A DNA stretch of 64,000 nt. Origin: Pyxidicoccus caerfyrddinensis (GTDB taxonomy: Bacteria > Myxococcota > Myxococcia > Myxococcales > Myxococcaceae). The notes beneath the pieces are model-generated. The model was given only the letters and a program-made list of their open reading frames with translations, did no database searches and was not told where the DNA came from. A program made the position numbers and the translations under genes. Positions 9,490 to 17,822 of the stretch are shown piece after piece; position 1 is the first letter of the stretch; the number at the start of each line of letters is the position of its first letter. The DNA lies in NCBI RefSeq assembly GCF_010894405.1, contig NZ_JAAIYA010000007.1, forward strand, positions 248,001 to 312,000. Reading direction: 5' to 3'.

Positions 9490-9510
9490 CGGCCAGCGTA
9501 ACACTGGCCG
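9490..9510. promoter_or_regulatory. Inverted repeat in the pilM leader
   Basis: A 7-bp perfect inverted repeat (CGGCCAG / CTGGCCG) with a 7-base loop lies 20-40 bases upstream of the pilM start, in the pilR2-pilM gap (9471-9690). TTGACG lies just upstream on the minus strand but no good -10 follows at the right spacing. It could be an operator or a leader hairpin controlling pilMNOPQ. Confidence 0.35.
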
Positions 9511-9690
9511 TCAACCCCTCCTAAAAAGTGCCTGGAGCCCGCCTGCCCTCCGGACGGACGGAAGCCGCGCACCAGTCCTGCGTCGGGCCCCTCAACACCG
9601 TCGCGAAGGCCCGATTTTCCGGCCCCGGGCGTGTTCCGTCAAATGCAGGCAGGCAGGCGATGTCCGGGGAGAGGCCACGCCCCAGGCCCT

Positions 9691-11130
9691 TCAGCCCCGC
9701 TCCGCCTCGGCGTCCGGGTCGATGCCGTACTCCTTGATCTTGTACAGCAACGCACGGTGGCTGATGTCCAGCAGCTCCGACGCGCGGGTGCGGTTGCCCT
9801 TCGTCTTGCGCAGGGCCGCCCGGATGTAGGACTCCTCTAGGTCACGGATGGCGCGCTTGAGCGACAGGTCCGTACCTGCCTGTAGCGCGGCGCCCGCCGA
9901 CGCACCCGCGGGCCCCGACGCCGTGCCCGTGGGTCCGGGTGGGGGCGCGGCCCACAGCTTGTCGGGCAGATTGGACGGAAGGATGAGGGGTGTGTCCGCC
10001 AGCAACACGGCGCGCTCCATGGCGTTCTCCAGCTCGCGCACGTTGCCGGGCCAGGCGTACGCGGCCAGGAGGGCCTCGGCGTCCGGGGAGAGCCCCTCGA
10101 CGGGCGGCTCGCGGTTCAGCTCGCGGTTGAAGCGGGAGATGAAGGCGCGCGCCAGCAGCGGCACGTCCTCGCGGCGCTCGCGCAAGGGCGGCATCCGGAG
10201 ATTGACGACGTTGAGGCGGTAGTAGAGGTCCTCGCGGAACTCGCCCTTCTCCACCAGCTTGCCCAGATCCCGCAGCGTGGCGGCCACCACGCGCACGTCC
10301 ACCTTCTCCACCCGGCTCTCCCCCACCGGACGGATTTCCCCCTCCTGGAGCACGCGCAACAGCTTCACCTGGGCGGACAGCGGCAGCTCGCCCACCTCGT
10401 CCAGGAAGAGGGTGCCGCCGTCGGCCTCGGCGAAGAGGCCGCGCTTGGCGGAGCGCGCGTCGGTGAAGGCGCCCTTGGCGTGGCCGAACAGCTCGCTCTC
10501 GATGAGGCCAGAGGCGATGGCGCCGCAGTTGACGGCGACGAAGGCCATGGCGGCGCGGCGGCTGCGCGAGTGCAGCTCGCGGGCGATGAGCTCCTTGCCG
10601 GTGCCGCTCTCCCCGCTGATGAGCACCGTGGTGTCCACCGGGGCCAGGCGCGCCACCTGCCGGAGCACCGCGTGCAGCGCGGCGCTCCCGCCGAGGATGT
10701 GGCCGTCCGGCGCGGAAGGAAGGCTGGCCTCCTTCAGCCGGCGGTTCTCCCGCACCAGCCGCTCGCGCTCCTCCGCCTTGCGGAGGACGAAGACGATTTC
10801 CTCCGGCTTGAAGGGCTTCTGGACGTAGTCGAACGCACCGGCGGAGACGGCCTCCAGCGCCTGCTCCTGCGAGCCGTAGGCACTCATCACCACGGCGGTG
10901 AGGCCCGGGTGCAGGGCGAGTGCCTCGCGCAGCACGGTGAGGCCGTCCTTCTTCGGCATCCGCACGTCGCACAGCAGCACGTCGTAGTCGCGCGCGGCCA
11001 GCTCGCGCAGGGCCTCGTCGCCGTCCGCCACCGCGCGCACGTCATAGCCGCGGTCGGTGAGCACCAGCGTGAGGATGTGGCGGATGGAGGGCTCGTCGTC
11101 GGCGACGAGGATGGTGCGGAACAAGGACAT
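9691..11130 (-). CDS. pilR2: Sigma-54-dependent response regulator PilR2
   Basis: NtrC-type activator of 479 residues: receiver domain (TILVADDEPSIRHI, phospho-acceptor in DVLLCDVRMPKKDG, switch lysine in VQKPFKP), AAA+ domain with Walker A GESGTGKE and Walker B GGTLFLDEVGELP, and a C-terminal Fis-type helix-turn-helix (RKTKGNRTRASELLDISHRALLYKI). The sigma-54 contact loop reads GAFTDA rather than GAFTGA. It is paired with pilS2 as in the M. xanthus cluster, between pilS2 and pilM. The name is by synteny; its targets are not evident here. Confidence 0.93.
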   Translation of the reverse strand: MSLFRTILVADDEPSIRHILTLVLTDRGYDVRAVADGDEALRELAARDYDVLLCDVRMPKKDGLTVLREALALHPGLTAVVMSAYGSQEQALEAVSAGAFDYVQKPFKPEEIVFVLRKAEERERLVRENRRLKEASLPSAPDGHILGGSAALHAVLRQVARLAPVDTTVLISGESGTGKELIARELHSRSRRAAMAFVAVNCGAIASGLIESELFGHAKGAFTDARSAKRGLFAEADGGTLFLDEVGELPLSAQVKLLRVLQEGEIRPVGESRVEKVDVRVVAATLRDLGKLVEKGEFREDLYYRLNVVNLRMPPLRERREDVPLLARAFISRFNRELNREPPVEGLSPDAEALLAAYAWPGNVRELENAMERAVLLADTPLILPSNLPDKLWAAPPPGPTGTASGPAGASAGAALQAGTDLSLKRAIRDLEESYIRAALRKTKGNRTRASELLDISHRALLYKIKEYGIDPDAEAERG

Positions 11131-11205
11131 GGCCGTCTCCGGGGCATCATCCCCCAGCGCGACGGGGGCCGATAGCTCCTGGCCGGTAGGGGGGCCCTTT
11201 TCCCC

Positions 11206-12327
11206 TCACGGGGCAGGCAGGGACACGGTGAAGCGAGCGCCGCCTTCCGGGGCATTCTCCGCCAGCAGCCGCCCGCCCATCACCTGCGCGAGGCGCAAGG
11301 ACACCGCCAGCCCCAGCCCGGTGCCCTCCCGGCCCTTGGTGGTGAAGAAGGGCTCGAACAGGCGGGGCATGACGTCCGCGGGGATGCCCGGCCCCATGTC
11401 CTCCACCACCAGCCGCGCTTCGTCCCCTTCGCGGTGCGTGCGGACGCGCACGCTCCCCTGCCCTCCCATGGCCTGCGCGGCGTTGAGCAGCAGGTTGATG
11501 ACAATCTGGGACAGCGGCCCCGGGTCCGCCCGGGCGAGCAGCCCCGGCTCCAGCGCCAGCTCCACATGCACGCCGGTCAGCTCCGGCGCGGCACGCACCA
11601 GCCGCACGCACGTCTCCACCACCGTGCCCAGCTCCACCGGCCCCAGCGAGGCAGCCCCGGGGCGCCCCAAATCCAGCAGCCCGCGGATGATGCGGTCGAT
11701 GCGCTGCACCTCGTGGTCGATGCGCTCCAGGAAGTCCTTCAGCTCCGGCGTGGTGGCCTTCATCCGGGCCAGCGCCACGTAGCCCAGGATGCCCGACAGC
11801 GGGTTGCCCACCTCGTGCGCCACGCCCGCGGCCAGCCGGCCCACCGTGGCCAGCCGCTCCGAGGACACCAGCTCCGTCTGCGCGCGCGCCAGCCGGGCGT
11901 TGGCCTCGCGCAGGGACGCCATCTGCGAGCGCGTGAGGGATTGCTCCGTGCGCAGCGCCTCCGCCATGCGCTGCAGCGCGCGCTGGATGCGCGACATCAG
12001 CGGGCCGCCCTGGGTGGGCACCAGGTGCGGGTCCAGCTCCAGCCGGCCGAACTGCTCCACCACCGCCTCCGTGCTGCGCAGCGGGCGGCCCACCGTCAGG
12101 TCCAGCACCACGTACGCCAGCACCGTGAGCACCACCAGGTCCAGCCCGAGCGCCAGCGGCAGCAGCGCCTTCACCCGCCCCAGCGCCTCCGCATCCGCGC
12201 TGCCGTGCGGCGCCAGCCGGCGCACCGCGTCCATCAACCGGATCAGGAGCGGCTGCACGGACAGCCAGGTGAGCCCCGTGGACAGCGAGCCCAGCAGGAA
12301 GGCCACGCTGGCGATGCGCCACTTCAT
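11206..12327 (-). CDS. pilS2: Sensor histidine kinase PilS2
   Basis: Membrane histidine kinase of 373 residues. Two membrane helices (about 5-25 and 52-75) flank a short periplasmic loop, followed by a HAMP-like segment (VGRPLRSTEAVVEQFGRL), a helical stretch, the H-box GVAHEVGNPLSGILGY, and an ATPase domain with NLLLNAAQAMGG, EDMGPGIP and GTGLGLAVS. The start ATG at 12327 overlaps the pilD stop (ATGA), so the longer frame to 12543 inside pilD is rejected. It presumably phosphorylates PilR2, 75 bases downstream. Confidence 0.92.
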   Translation of the reverse strand: MKWRIASVAFLLGSLSTGLTWLSVQPLLIRLMDAVRRLAPHGSADAEALGRVKALLPLALGLDLVVLTVLAYVVLDLTVGRPLRSTEAVVEQFGRLELDPHLVPTQGGPLMSRIQRALQRMAEALRTEQSLTRSQMASLREANARLARAQTELVSSERLATVGRLAAGVAHEVGNPLSGILGYVALARMKATTPELKDFLERIDHEVQRIDRIIRGLLDLGRPGAASLGPVELGTVVETCVRLVRAAPELTGVHVELALEPGLLARADPGPLSQIVINLLLNAAQAMGGQGSVRVRTHREGDEARLVVEDMGPGIPADVMPRLFEPFFTTKGREGTGLGLAVSLRLAQVMGGRLLAENAPEGGARFTVSLPAP

Positions 12328-13361
12328 CCGCCGCCCAGCATCATCGCGATGTCCGGAGGCAGCACCCGCGCCAGCCAGGGGCCCAGCAGCAGCAATTCCA
12401 GCCCCGCCAGCGCCAGCCACGGGCCGAAGGGAATGCTGGTGCGGTCCGGCACCCAGTCCTCCTCCTGCCCCTCCTCGTCCAGCGGCGCGTCGGGGATGGG
12501 CTGGAACAGCAGGCAGAACGGCACCAGCACGAGCCGCTTCCACAGGGGAAGTCCGGGCCGGGTGAAGTCCCAGGTCATCGTGAGCGGAGGCCCGTCTCCT
12601 GACGCTTCGTCCGCGGACGGCTCGTCACCGGACGGCTTCACTGGGGCCGGCGGCTCCTCGGTGCGCGGCCCGGCCCGGCCCGTCAGGGCCAGCATCAGGA
12701 TGCCCACCACCGCGCCCTGCATCGAGGCGAAGAGGAGGATGCCGAGCAGCGCGCGCCAGGACAGGAACGCGCCCAGCATGGCGACGAGGTACTTGTCCCC
12801 CGCGCCGAGCGCCTCCTTCTTGAAGACCTTCCAGCCCACGTACTCCATCAGCCGGAAGGCCAGGAAGCCCGCCGCCGCGCCAATCACCGCGTCCCAGAAG
12901 GCCCCCATGCCCCTTGGCACCGCGAGCGCCACGCCCGCGAGGGTGCCCGACACCGTCATGGACAGCGGGAGAATCCAGTGGTCCAGGTCGATGAAGGTGA
13001 GCGGCACCAGCAGCGTGACGAGCACCAGCGCGGGGACCAGCTCATACGTCCAACCGAAGCGGCGCAGGCACGCGAAGTAGAGCAGCCCCGTGAGCAGCTC
13101 CACCAGCGGGTAGCGCGCGGAGATGGGGGTGGCGCACCCGCGGCAGCGCGCCCTCAAGGCCAGCCAGGACAGCAGCGGGATGTTCTCGTACCAGGCGAGG
13201 ACATGGCCGCACTTCGGGCAGCGCGAGCCCGGCCGGACGATGCTCAGGCCCTCCGGGACTCGCGCGATGACGACGTTGAGGAAGCTGCCGATGCACAGCC
13301 CGAGCACCAGGAGGAAGAGGGTGAAGATGGGCTCAATCCAGCCTGATGGGAGGGTCGGCAT
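12324..13361 (-). CDS. pilD: Prepilin peptidase / N-methyltransferase PilD
   Basis: Inner-membrane aspartic protease that cleaves the PilA leader and methylates the new N-terminal Phe. In 345 residues it shows the N-terminal segment GSFLNVVIARVP, the zinc cysteines CPKC and CRGC, and the two catalytic aspartates in FIDLDHWILP and GAGDKYLVAML. It is longer than the usual 270-290 residues: an acidic loop at about 225-320 (EEPPAPVKPSGDEPSADEASG and DEEGQEED) interrupts the last membrane helices. It overlaps pilS2 by four bases. Confidence 0.96.
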   Translation of the reverse strand: MPTLPSGWIEPIFTLFLLVLGLCIGSFLNVVIARVPEGLSIVRPGSRCPKCGHVLAWYENIPLLSWLALRARCRGCATPISARYPLVELLTGLLYFACLRRFGWTYELVPALVLVTLLVPLTFIDLDHWILPLSMTVSGTLAGVALAVPRGMGAFWDAVIGAAAGFLAFRLMEYVGWKVFKKEALGAGDKYLVAMLGAFLSWRALLGILLFASMQGAVVGILMLALTGRAGPRTEEPPAPVKPSGDEPSADEASGDGPPLTMTWDFTRPGLPLWKRLVLVPFCLLFQPIPDAPLDEEGQEEDWVPDRTSIPFGPWLALAGLELLLLGPWLARVLPPDIAMMLGGG

Positions 13362-13387
13362 CGCGTGGCCGCGATTCTACAGCGCGC

Positions 13388-14155
13388 TCAGCGGAAGTCG
13401 CGCCGCTCGAACACGAGCGTGGCCAGCACGCAGAACAGCGCGCCCCAGCCCAGCGCAAAGAGCGTGGCCGTGGCGAGCTCGGACGCCGCCACCGGCAGCA
13501 CGTACGTGGCGCGCGGCCGGAAGTTCAGCCGCTCCAGGTTGGGCAGGGCGTAGTAGGTCGCCTTGCATATCCACGCGACGAGCTCGCTCTTGGACCTCGT
13601 GCCCAGGTTGTAGATGTCCGCGCTCAGGTGGCCCGCGAAGTACAGGCCCGTCGTCACCAGCGCGGACACCAGCTGGCTGGCGAAGGTGGACAGCAGGAAG
13701 CCGGCACTGGTGAGCACGAACAGCTCCAGGTACAGCCCCCACAACGCGGCCAGCTGCGGCTGGGTGATGGGCGCGAGGTTCAGCACGAGCTGCAGCCAGA
13801 ACAGCAGCGTCATGGCCACCAGCAGCACGCCCAGGGTGAGCATGTTGCCCGCCAGCCGCGCCAGCAGGAAGCGACTGCGGGACATGGGCTTGGACACCAT
13901 CAGGAAGATGGTGCGCCGCTCGATTTCGCGGCTGAGCAGCCCCGACGACAGGTAGATGGAGAGGAAGACGAGCAGCAGGCTCATCACCCCCAGGCCGAAG
14001 TCCGTCACCACGCGGTCGAACGTGCTGACGGTGACCTCGGTCACCAACGTGGTGGCGAACAGCAGCACCAGCGCGAAGGCGCCCACGAGCACCGTCACCC
14101 GGTTGCGCCGCGCCTCGCGGAAGCCGTTCCACGCCATGGCGGTAAAAGCACCCAT
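13388..14155 (-). CDS. pilI: ABC transporter permease PilI
   Basis: Membrane subunit of the PilGHI ABC transporter, which in M. xanthus is needed for pilus formation; the substrate is unknown. The protein has 255 residues with about six membrane helices (VTVLVGAFALVLLFATTLV, GVMSLLLVFLSIYLSSGLL, MLTLGVLLVAMTLLFWLQ and others) and belongs to the ABC-2 permease type. The ATG overlaps the pilH stop (TGATG); a GTG one codon earlier is an alternative start. The upstream frame to 14494 lies inside pilH and is rejected. Confidence 0.92.
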   Translation of the reverse strand: MGAFTAMAWNGFREARRNRVTVLVGAFALVLLFATTLVTEVTVSTFDRVVTDFGLGVMSLLLVFLSIYLSSGLLSREIERRTIFLMVSKPMSRSRFLLARLAGNMLTLGVLLVAMTLLFWLQLVLNLAPITQPQLAALWGLYLELFVLTSAGFLLSTFASQLVSALVTTGLYFAGHLSADIYNLGTRSKSELVAWICKATYYALPNLERLNFRPRATYVLPVAASELATATLFALGWGALFCVLATLVFERRDFR

Positions 14156-15162
14156 CACTGAATCTCCCCACCCACGGTCTGTCCACCCGCCTGCTTCATC
14201 GCTTCCAGGAAGAGGTCCTCCAGCGAGAAGCGCGCGGGCTGCACCCGGTTGATGCGTCCGCCCCGGTTGATGATGGCCTGGAGCAGGGGGTGCGCATCCG
14301 CGTCCGGCACCCGCAGCATCACCCGGCCGTCCAGCTGCTGGGCCTGCTCGTACACGAAGCCCAGCGACTGGAGCTGCTCCAGCGGCAGTCCCTGCACCAC
14401 CATCTCCACCGAGGGCGCCCGTGCCGAGACGAGCTCCTGCACGCTGCCCTCCTGCACCCGCCGCCCCCCCACCAGCACCGCCACCCGGTCGCACAGGGCC
14501 TCCACGTCCGAGATGATGTGCGTGCAGAAGAGGATGGTCGTCCCCTTCTCGCGCTCGGCGAGGATGATGTCGCGCATCTGCCGGCGGCCCAGCGGGTCCA
14601 GGCCGGAGGTGGGCTCGTCCAGCACCAGCAGGCGGGGCCCGCTGATGAGGGCCTGGGCCAGCGCCGTGCGCTGCACCATGCCCTTGGAGTAGCGGCGGAT
14701 CTGCAGGTCCGACGCGCGTCCCATGCCCACCTCGCCCAGCACACGCTCCACGCGCTGGTCCAGGTCATGCCCGCTCAGCCCGAAGATGCGCCCCGCCAGC
14801 GTCACGAACTCGCGCCCGGTGAGGTACTCGTAGAGCGAGGGGTTCTCCGGCAGGAAGCCCACCTGCCGCCGCACGTGCGGGCGGTCCGGGGACTCACCGA
14901 AGAGCAGCGCCTGCCCCTGGGACGCGCGCACCAGCCCCATGAGGAGCTTGATGGTGGTGGACTTGCCCGCCCCGTTGGGACCGAGCAACCCGTAGACCTG
15001 CCCCGACATGATGTCCAGGTCCAGGCCCTGCAGCGCCTTCACCTGCTTGTTGAGGAAGAAGCCCACCCGGTACGTCTTGGACAGGCCGCGGATGCGAACC
15101 GGCGCGCTGCCCTCGGACACGAGGGGCTCCGCCGGAGCCGCCATCATCGAAGCCGCCGTCAT
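14155..15162 (-). CDS. pilH: ABC transporter ATPase PilH
   Basis: ATP-hydrolysing subunit of the PilGHI transporter, 335 residues. Walker A LLGPNGAGKSTT (about residue 60), a Q-loop region (VGFLPENPSLYEYLT), the signature RRYSKGMVQR, Walker B LLVLDEPTSGLDP and switch His in FCTHIISDVEAL. A C-terminal extension of about 90 residues (VEMVVQGLPLEQL onward) is usual for ABC-2 exporters. It overlaps pilG (ATGA) and pilI, so the three are translationally coupled. Confidence 0.94.
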   Translation of the reverse strand: MTAASMMAAPAEPLVSEGSAPVRIRGLSKTYRVGFFLNKQVKALQGLDLDIMSGQVYGLLGPNGAGKSTTIKLLMGLVRASQGQALLFGESPDRPHVRRQVGFLPENPSLYEYLTGREFVTLAGRIFGLSGHDLDQRVERVLGEVGMGRASDLQIRRYSKGMVQRTALAQALISGPRLLVLDEPTSGLDPLGRRQMRDIILAEREKGTTILFCTHIISDVEALCDRVAVLVGGRRVQEGSVQELVSARAPSVEMVVQGLPLEQLQSLGFVYEQAQQLDGRVMLRVPDADAHPLLQAIINRGGRINRVQPARFSLEDLFLEAMKQAGGQTVGGEIQ

Positions 15163-16070
15163 CGTGCATCCTCCGACTCGCCGAACACGATGCCACCGGC
15201 GGCAAGGTCTTCCTTCAGTTCCTTCTTCTTGGTGTCGTCGTACATCTCCAACCTGTACAGGCCCGACGTGGAGCGCGCGCGCCCCCGCCGGTCGATGAAG
15301 AACTGGCCCTCCAGTGGGTCTTCGGGCGGGGCCTTCAGATAGCCCGTGCGCACCAACTCCGGCACGGTGCGCGGGCGCTGGCCGCGGTCCTTCGCGAAGG
15401 ACTCGATGGCGTGGTCAATCTCCGTGAGCACCCGCTCACGGAGGATTTCCTTGATGCGGTACTCATAGAAGGCCCGCGACTCTTCGTCCTCGGCGCTGTC
15501 GCGCAGCATCTCCGCCATGCGCAGGCCGGAGTCGAAGCTGCCGGCCTGGGCGTACAGGCGCGTGGCGAGATGGGCCACGTAGGGCGGCGTGTCCGGGAAC
15601 TTCGAGAGGGCCGTGAGCAGCTCCGCCGCGCCCTTGTAGTCCCGATCGTACGTCATCTTGTTGTACGCGAGCTGGAACAGGAAACGGCGGTCGTCCGGGA
15701 ACACGGACAACCCCTTGCTGAGCAGCCGGGAGGACAAATCCGTGTTCACCCACTGCTCGCGCCCCAGGTTGAAGGGCGTGGCGACGCCCCCCCACTCGTA
15801 GACGTAGCGGAACTTCGGGTCGAGGTCGGTCGCCAGGTCCGCGTAGAAGAAGACGTCGCGGTACTCGGTGTCCGTATTGGCGCGGCCCATCTGCTGGATG
15901 GCCTGCAGCCAGTAGAAGTCCGCCAGCAGCGGCTTCTGCGCGGCCCCCAGCACCTCGAGCATCTCCCGCCGGGGCAGGATGGGGCCGTCCTTCGTTCTCA
16001 AGGGCTTGGCCGGCTTGTCCGCCATCAGGGCGATTGAGCAGACAGCCAGGCACAGCACGACAATCCGCAT
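15159..16070 (-). CDS. pilG: PilG, TPR-like periplasmic partner of the PilHI ABC transporter
   Basis: Third component of the PilGHI system of myxobacteria. The 303-residue form starts MRIVVLCLAVCSIALMADKP, a signal anchor or signal peptide; an ATG two codons earlier (16076) is equally possible. The rest is helical with TPR-like units (FYADLATDLDPKFRYVYEW, LAYNKMTYDRDYKGAAELL, LATRLYAQAGSFDSGLRMAE). It starts 84 bases after pilA, beyond a terminator, and overlaps pilH by four bases. The name is by synteny with M. xanthus. Confidence 0.88.
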   Translation of the reverse strand: MRIVVLCLAVCSIALMADKPAKPLRTKDGPILPRREMLEVLGAAQKPLLADFYWLQAIQQMGRANTDTEYRDVFFYADLATDLDPKFRYVYEWGGVATPFNLGREQWVNTDLSSRLLSKGLSVFPDDRRFLFQLAYNKMTYDRDYKGAAELLTALSKFPDTPPYVAHLATRLYAQAGSFDSGLRMAEMLRDSAEDEESRAFYEYRIKEILRERVLTEIDHAIESFAKDRGQRPRTVPELVRTGYLKAPPEDPLEGQFFIDRRGRARSTSGLYRLEMYDDTKKKELKEDLAAGGIVFGESEDAR

Positions 16071-16088
16071 GAGCATCCTGGAACTCTG

Positions 16089-16126
16089 AAAAGGCGAAGG
16101 GCCGCCCTCCGGAAGGAAGGCGGCCC
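16089..16126 (-). terminator. Terminator of pilA
   Basis: Read on the minus strand, an 8-bp perfect GC stem (GGGCCGCC / GGCGGCCC, 12-base loop) lies 34 bases after the pilA stop and is followed by a T-rich run (TTCGCCTTTT). This fits an intrinsic terminator that lets pilA be made in large excess while some transcripts read through into pilGHI. Confidence 0.7.
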
Positions 16127-16160
16127 GAAGAACAGTGGTCGGGCCACCGTTCATTCCATA

Positions 16161-16802
16161 TCAGTCGCAGGCGACGTCGTTGCGCGTGTTGTACGGGGTG
16201 CCGGAGGAGACGTTGCCTTCCTCGGAGCAGCCGCCCACGATGCCGTGACCCTCGAAGCCGGCGATCACCCAGTCATCGAAAGTGGGCTCGTTGTCCGCGT
16301 TGCCCTGCGCACCCGCGAAGAAGTTGCAGTTGGGGCAGGTCGCCACGTCCGGCTGCACGCCGAAGATCTTGGTGGCGTTCGCGGTATCCGGGGCGTAGTT
16401 GGCCACGGAGGGGGCCGGAATCGAGGTGGTGCCCTTGAAGCGGAACACGTCGAAGGAGATGCTCGACACGCCCTGGCCCGCGGGGTTGGTGATGGTGGCG
16501 AGGGAGCGGTCCTCGTTCGCACCGTTCAGGCCGACGAGGTAGCCGTAGCGATTGCCGCGCTCGGGCGCGAAGCCGAGCTCGTTGGCGAACATCGAGTAGC
16601 GGTCCTTCTCGGAGAAGAACGACTTCTGCGCGGTGTACAGGGCCTTGAGGTTGGTCTTCGCCTCGGACTGCTTGGAGCGCGCCTGGAACTTGAGGAAGTT
16701 CGGGATGGCGATGGCGGCCAGGATTCCGATGATGGCGACCACGATCATGAGCTCGATGAGCGTGAAGCCACGGTTGCGGGGGTTGAAGCGGGAGACGCGC
16801 AT
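16161..16802 (-). CDS. pilA: Major type IV pilin PilA
   Basis: Pilus subunit. The 213-residue prepilin starts with a 12-residue basic leader ending RNRG, followed by [20 protein letters not shown]; cleavage by PilD is at Gly12/Phe13 and Glu5 of the mature protein is present. The mature form is about 201 residues. The N-terminal half and the C-terminal block ([40 protein letters not shown]) closely resemble M. xanthus PilA, while the middle (about 95-150) differs. Four Cys near the C-terminus can form disulfides. The longer frame to 17099 has no signal and is rejected; the ATG at 16802 has GAGGA upstream. Confidence 0.98.
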   Translation of the reverse strand: MRVSRFNPRNRGFTLIELMIVVAIIGILAAIAIPNFLKFQARSKQSEAKTNLKALYTAQKSFFSEKDRYSMFANELGFAPERGNRYGYLVGLNGANEDRSLATITNPAGQGVSSISFDVFRFKGTTSIPAPSVANYAPDTANATKIFGVQPDVATCPNCNFFAGAQGNADNEPTFDDWVIAGFEGHGIVGGCSEEGNVSSGTPYNTRNDVACD

Positions 16803-16853
16803 TGGGGGTCCTCGGGGAGGTTTTGGCAAGGGCACTGCGCCCGGCGCGAACAT

Positions 16854-16870
16854 TAGCACTCGGCATGCCA
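16854..16870 (-). promoter_or_regulatory. Sigma-54 promoter of pilA
   Basis: On the minus strand the sequence TGGCAT-GCCGA-GTGCTA gives the required GG at -24 and GC at -12 with exactly ten bases between, close to the TGGCAC-N5-TTGCA consensus. Transcription would start about 12 bases downstream, near 16844, giving a leader of about 42 bases. M. xanthus pilA is known to be sigma-54 and PilR dependent, so this fits. The upstream space (16871-17138) can hold PilR sites, but I found no certain one. Confidence 0.75.
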
Positions 16871-17073
16871 GGAGGATCAACATGCCCAAGTGGCTGAATT
16901 CCGTGGAGCGAGAGCCGGGGCTCAGGAATCGGGAATGCAGGGCTGACAAAATTGGGCAGCGGGACTGACGAGAACTGTCGCTCGCCACGTAAGCGGCGGT
17001 CGTCCCCGGTGACGTCTCCTCGAGATGCGGCGGCGAGTGCCCGGGGCCGTGCGGGTGTTTCGCGCCTGCCGGT

Positions 17074-17100
17074 GGTGCGGGCCGACAGGCGGCCCGCACC
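17074..17100. promoter_or_regulatory. Perfect inverted repeat between divergent pilA and the inserted operon
   Basis: GGTGCGGGCC and GGCCCGCACC form a perfect 10-bp stem around a 7-base spacer. It is 39 bases upstream of the plus-strand start at 17139 and about 200 bases upstream of the pilA -24 element. It could be an operator for the inserted genes, an upstream activator site for pilA, or an RNA hairpin. The rest of the 336-base gap (16803-17138) shows nothing else I can name. Confidence 0.4.
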
Positions 17101-17138
17101 GGTCACGGGACGCATCAGGCAGGAAGAGAGGACATAGG

Positions 17139-17822
17139 ATGCGGGCCACCTTGTCCGCACCCGAGCCGCTCGTCCCAGAATCCCCCGTCATGGACCCTCT
17201 CGCCGAGCCACGGTCCGCGGCCGGCGTGCTCCCACTCCGGTGGGTGGCGCCGGTCTTCTTCGCCTCCGGCTTCTCCGCGCTGCTCTACCAGACGGTGTGG
17301 CAGCGGGCGCTCTTCACGCACTACGGAACCAACGTCGAGTCGGTCACCGTCATCGTCACCGCCTTCATGGTGGGACTTGGCGCCGGGAGCCTGCTGGGGG
17401 GCGTGTACTCGCGCGACCCGCGGCGCCCGGCGCTCCTGGCCTTCTGCCTCGTCGAGGCCGCCATCGGGCTGTTCGGGCTGGTGTCCCTGCCCCTCATCGA
17501 GAAGGTGGGGGCGCTCACGCTGGGCATGGGCACCCTGGGGACGGGGGTGGTGTCGCTCCTGCTCGTGCTGGTGCCCACGACGCTGATGGGCGCGACGCTG
17601 CCGGTGCTGGTGGCGTTCGCGGTGCGGCTCTGGGGCAACGTGGGGCGGTCGGTAGGGGCGCTCTACTTCGTCAACACGCTGGGCTCGGCCGCGGCCTCCT
17701 TCGCCGCGGCCTTCTTCGTCATGAGCCACCTGGGCCAGGCGGGCACGGTGCAGCTCGCCGCGGGGCTCAACCTGGGCGTCGCGTTGCTCGTCTCCCTCGT
17801 CTTGCGGCGGGGGCGGGCATGA
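17139..17822 (+). CDS. Membrane protein, N-terminal half of an MFS-like / spermidine-synthase-like protein
   Basis: A 227-residue membrane protein with about six helices (WVAPVFFASGFSALLYQTVW, VTVIVTAFMVGLGAGSLLGG, VVSLLLVLVPTTLMGATLPV, LYFVNTLGSAAASFAAAFF). The segment FASGFSALLYQTVWQRAL opens the first repeat in the fused MFS/spermidine synthase family; the next gene opens the second repeat with a similar sequence. Start at 17139 has AGAGG at good spacing; the frame upstream to 17025 has no such site. The stop overlaps the next ATG (ATGA). Usually both halves are one protein, so this is a natural split or an old frameshift. It is divergent from pilA. Confidence 0.75.
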   Translation: MRATLSAPEPLVPESPVMDPLAEPRSAAGVLPLRWVAPVFFASGFSALLYQTVWQRALFTHYGTNVESVTVIVTAFMVGLGAGSLLGGVYSRDPRRPALLAFCLVEAAIGLFGLVSLPLIEKVGALTLGMGTLGTGVVSLLLVLVPTTLMGATLPVLVAFAVRLWGNVGRSVGALYFVNTLGSAAASFAAAFFVMSHLGQAGTVQLAAGLNLGVALLVSLVLRRGRA

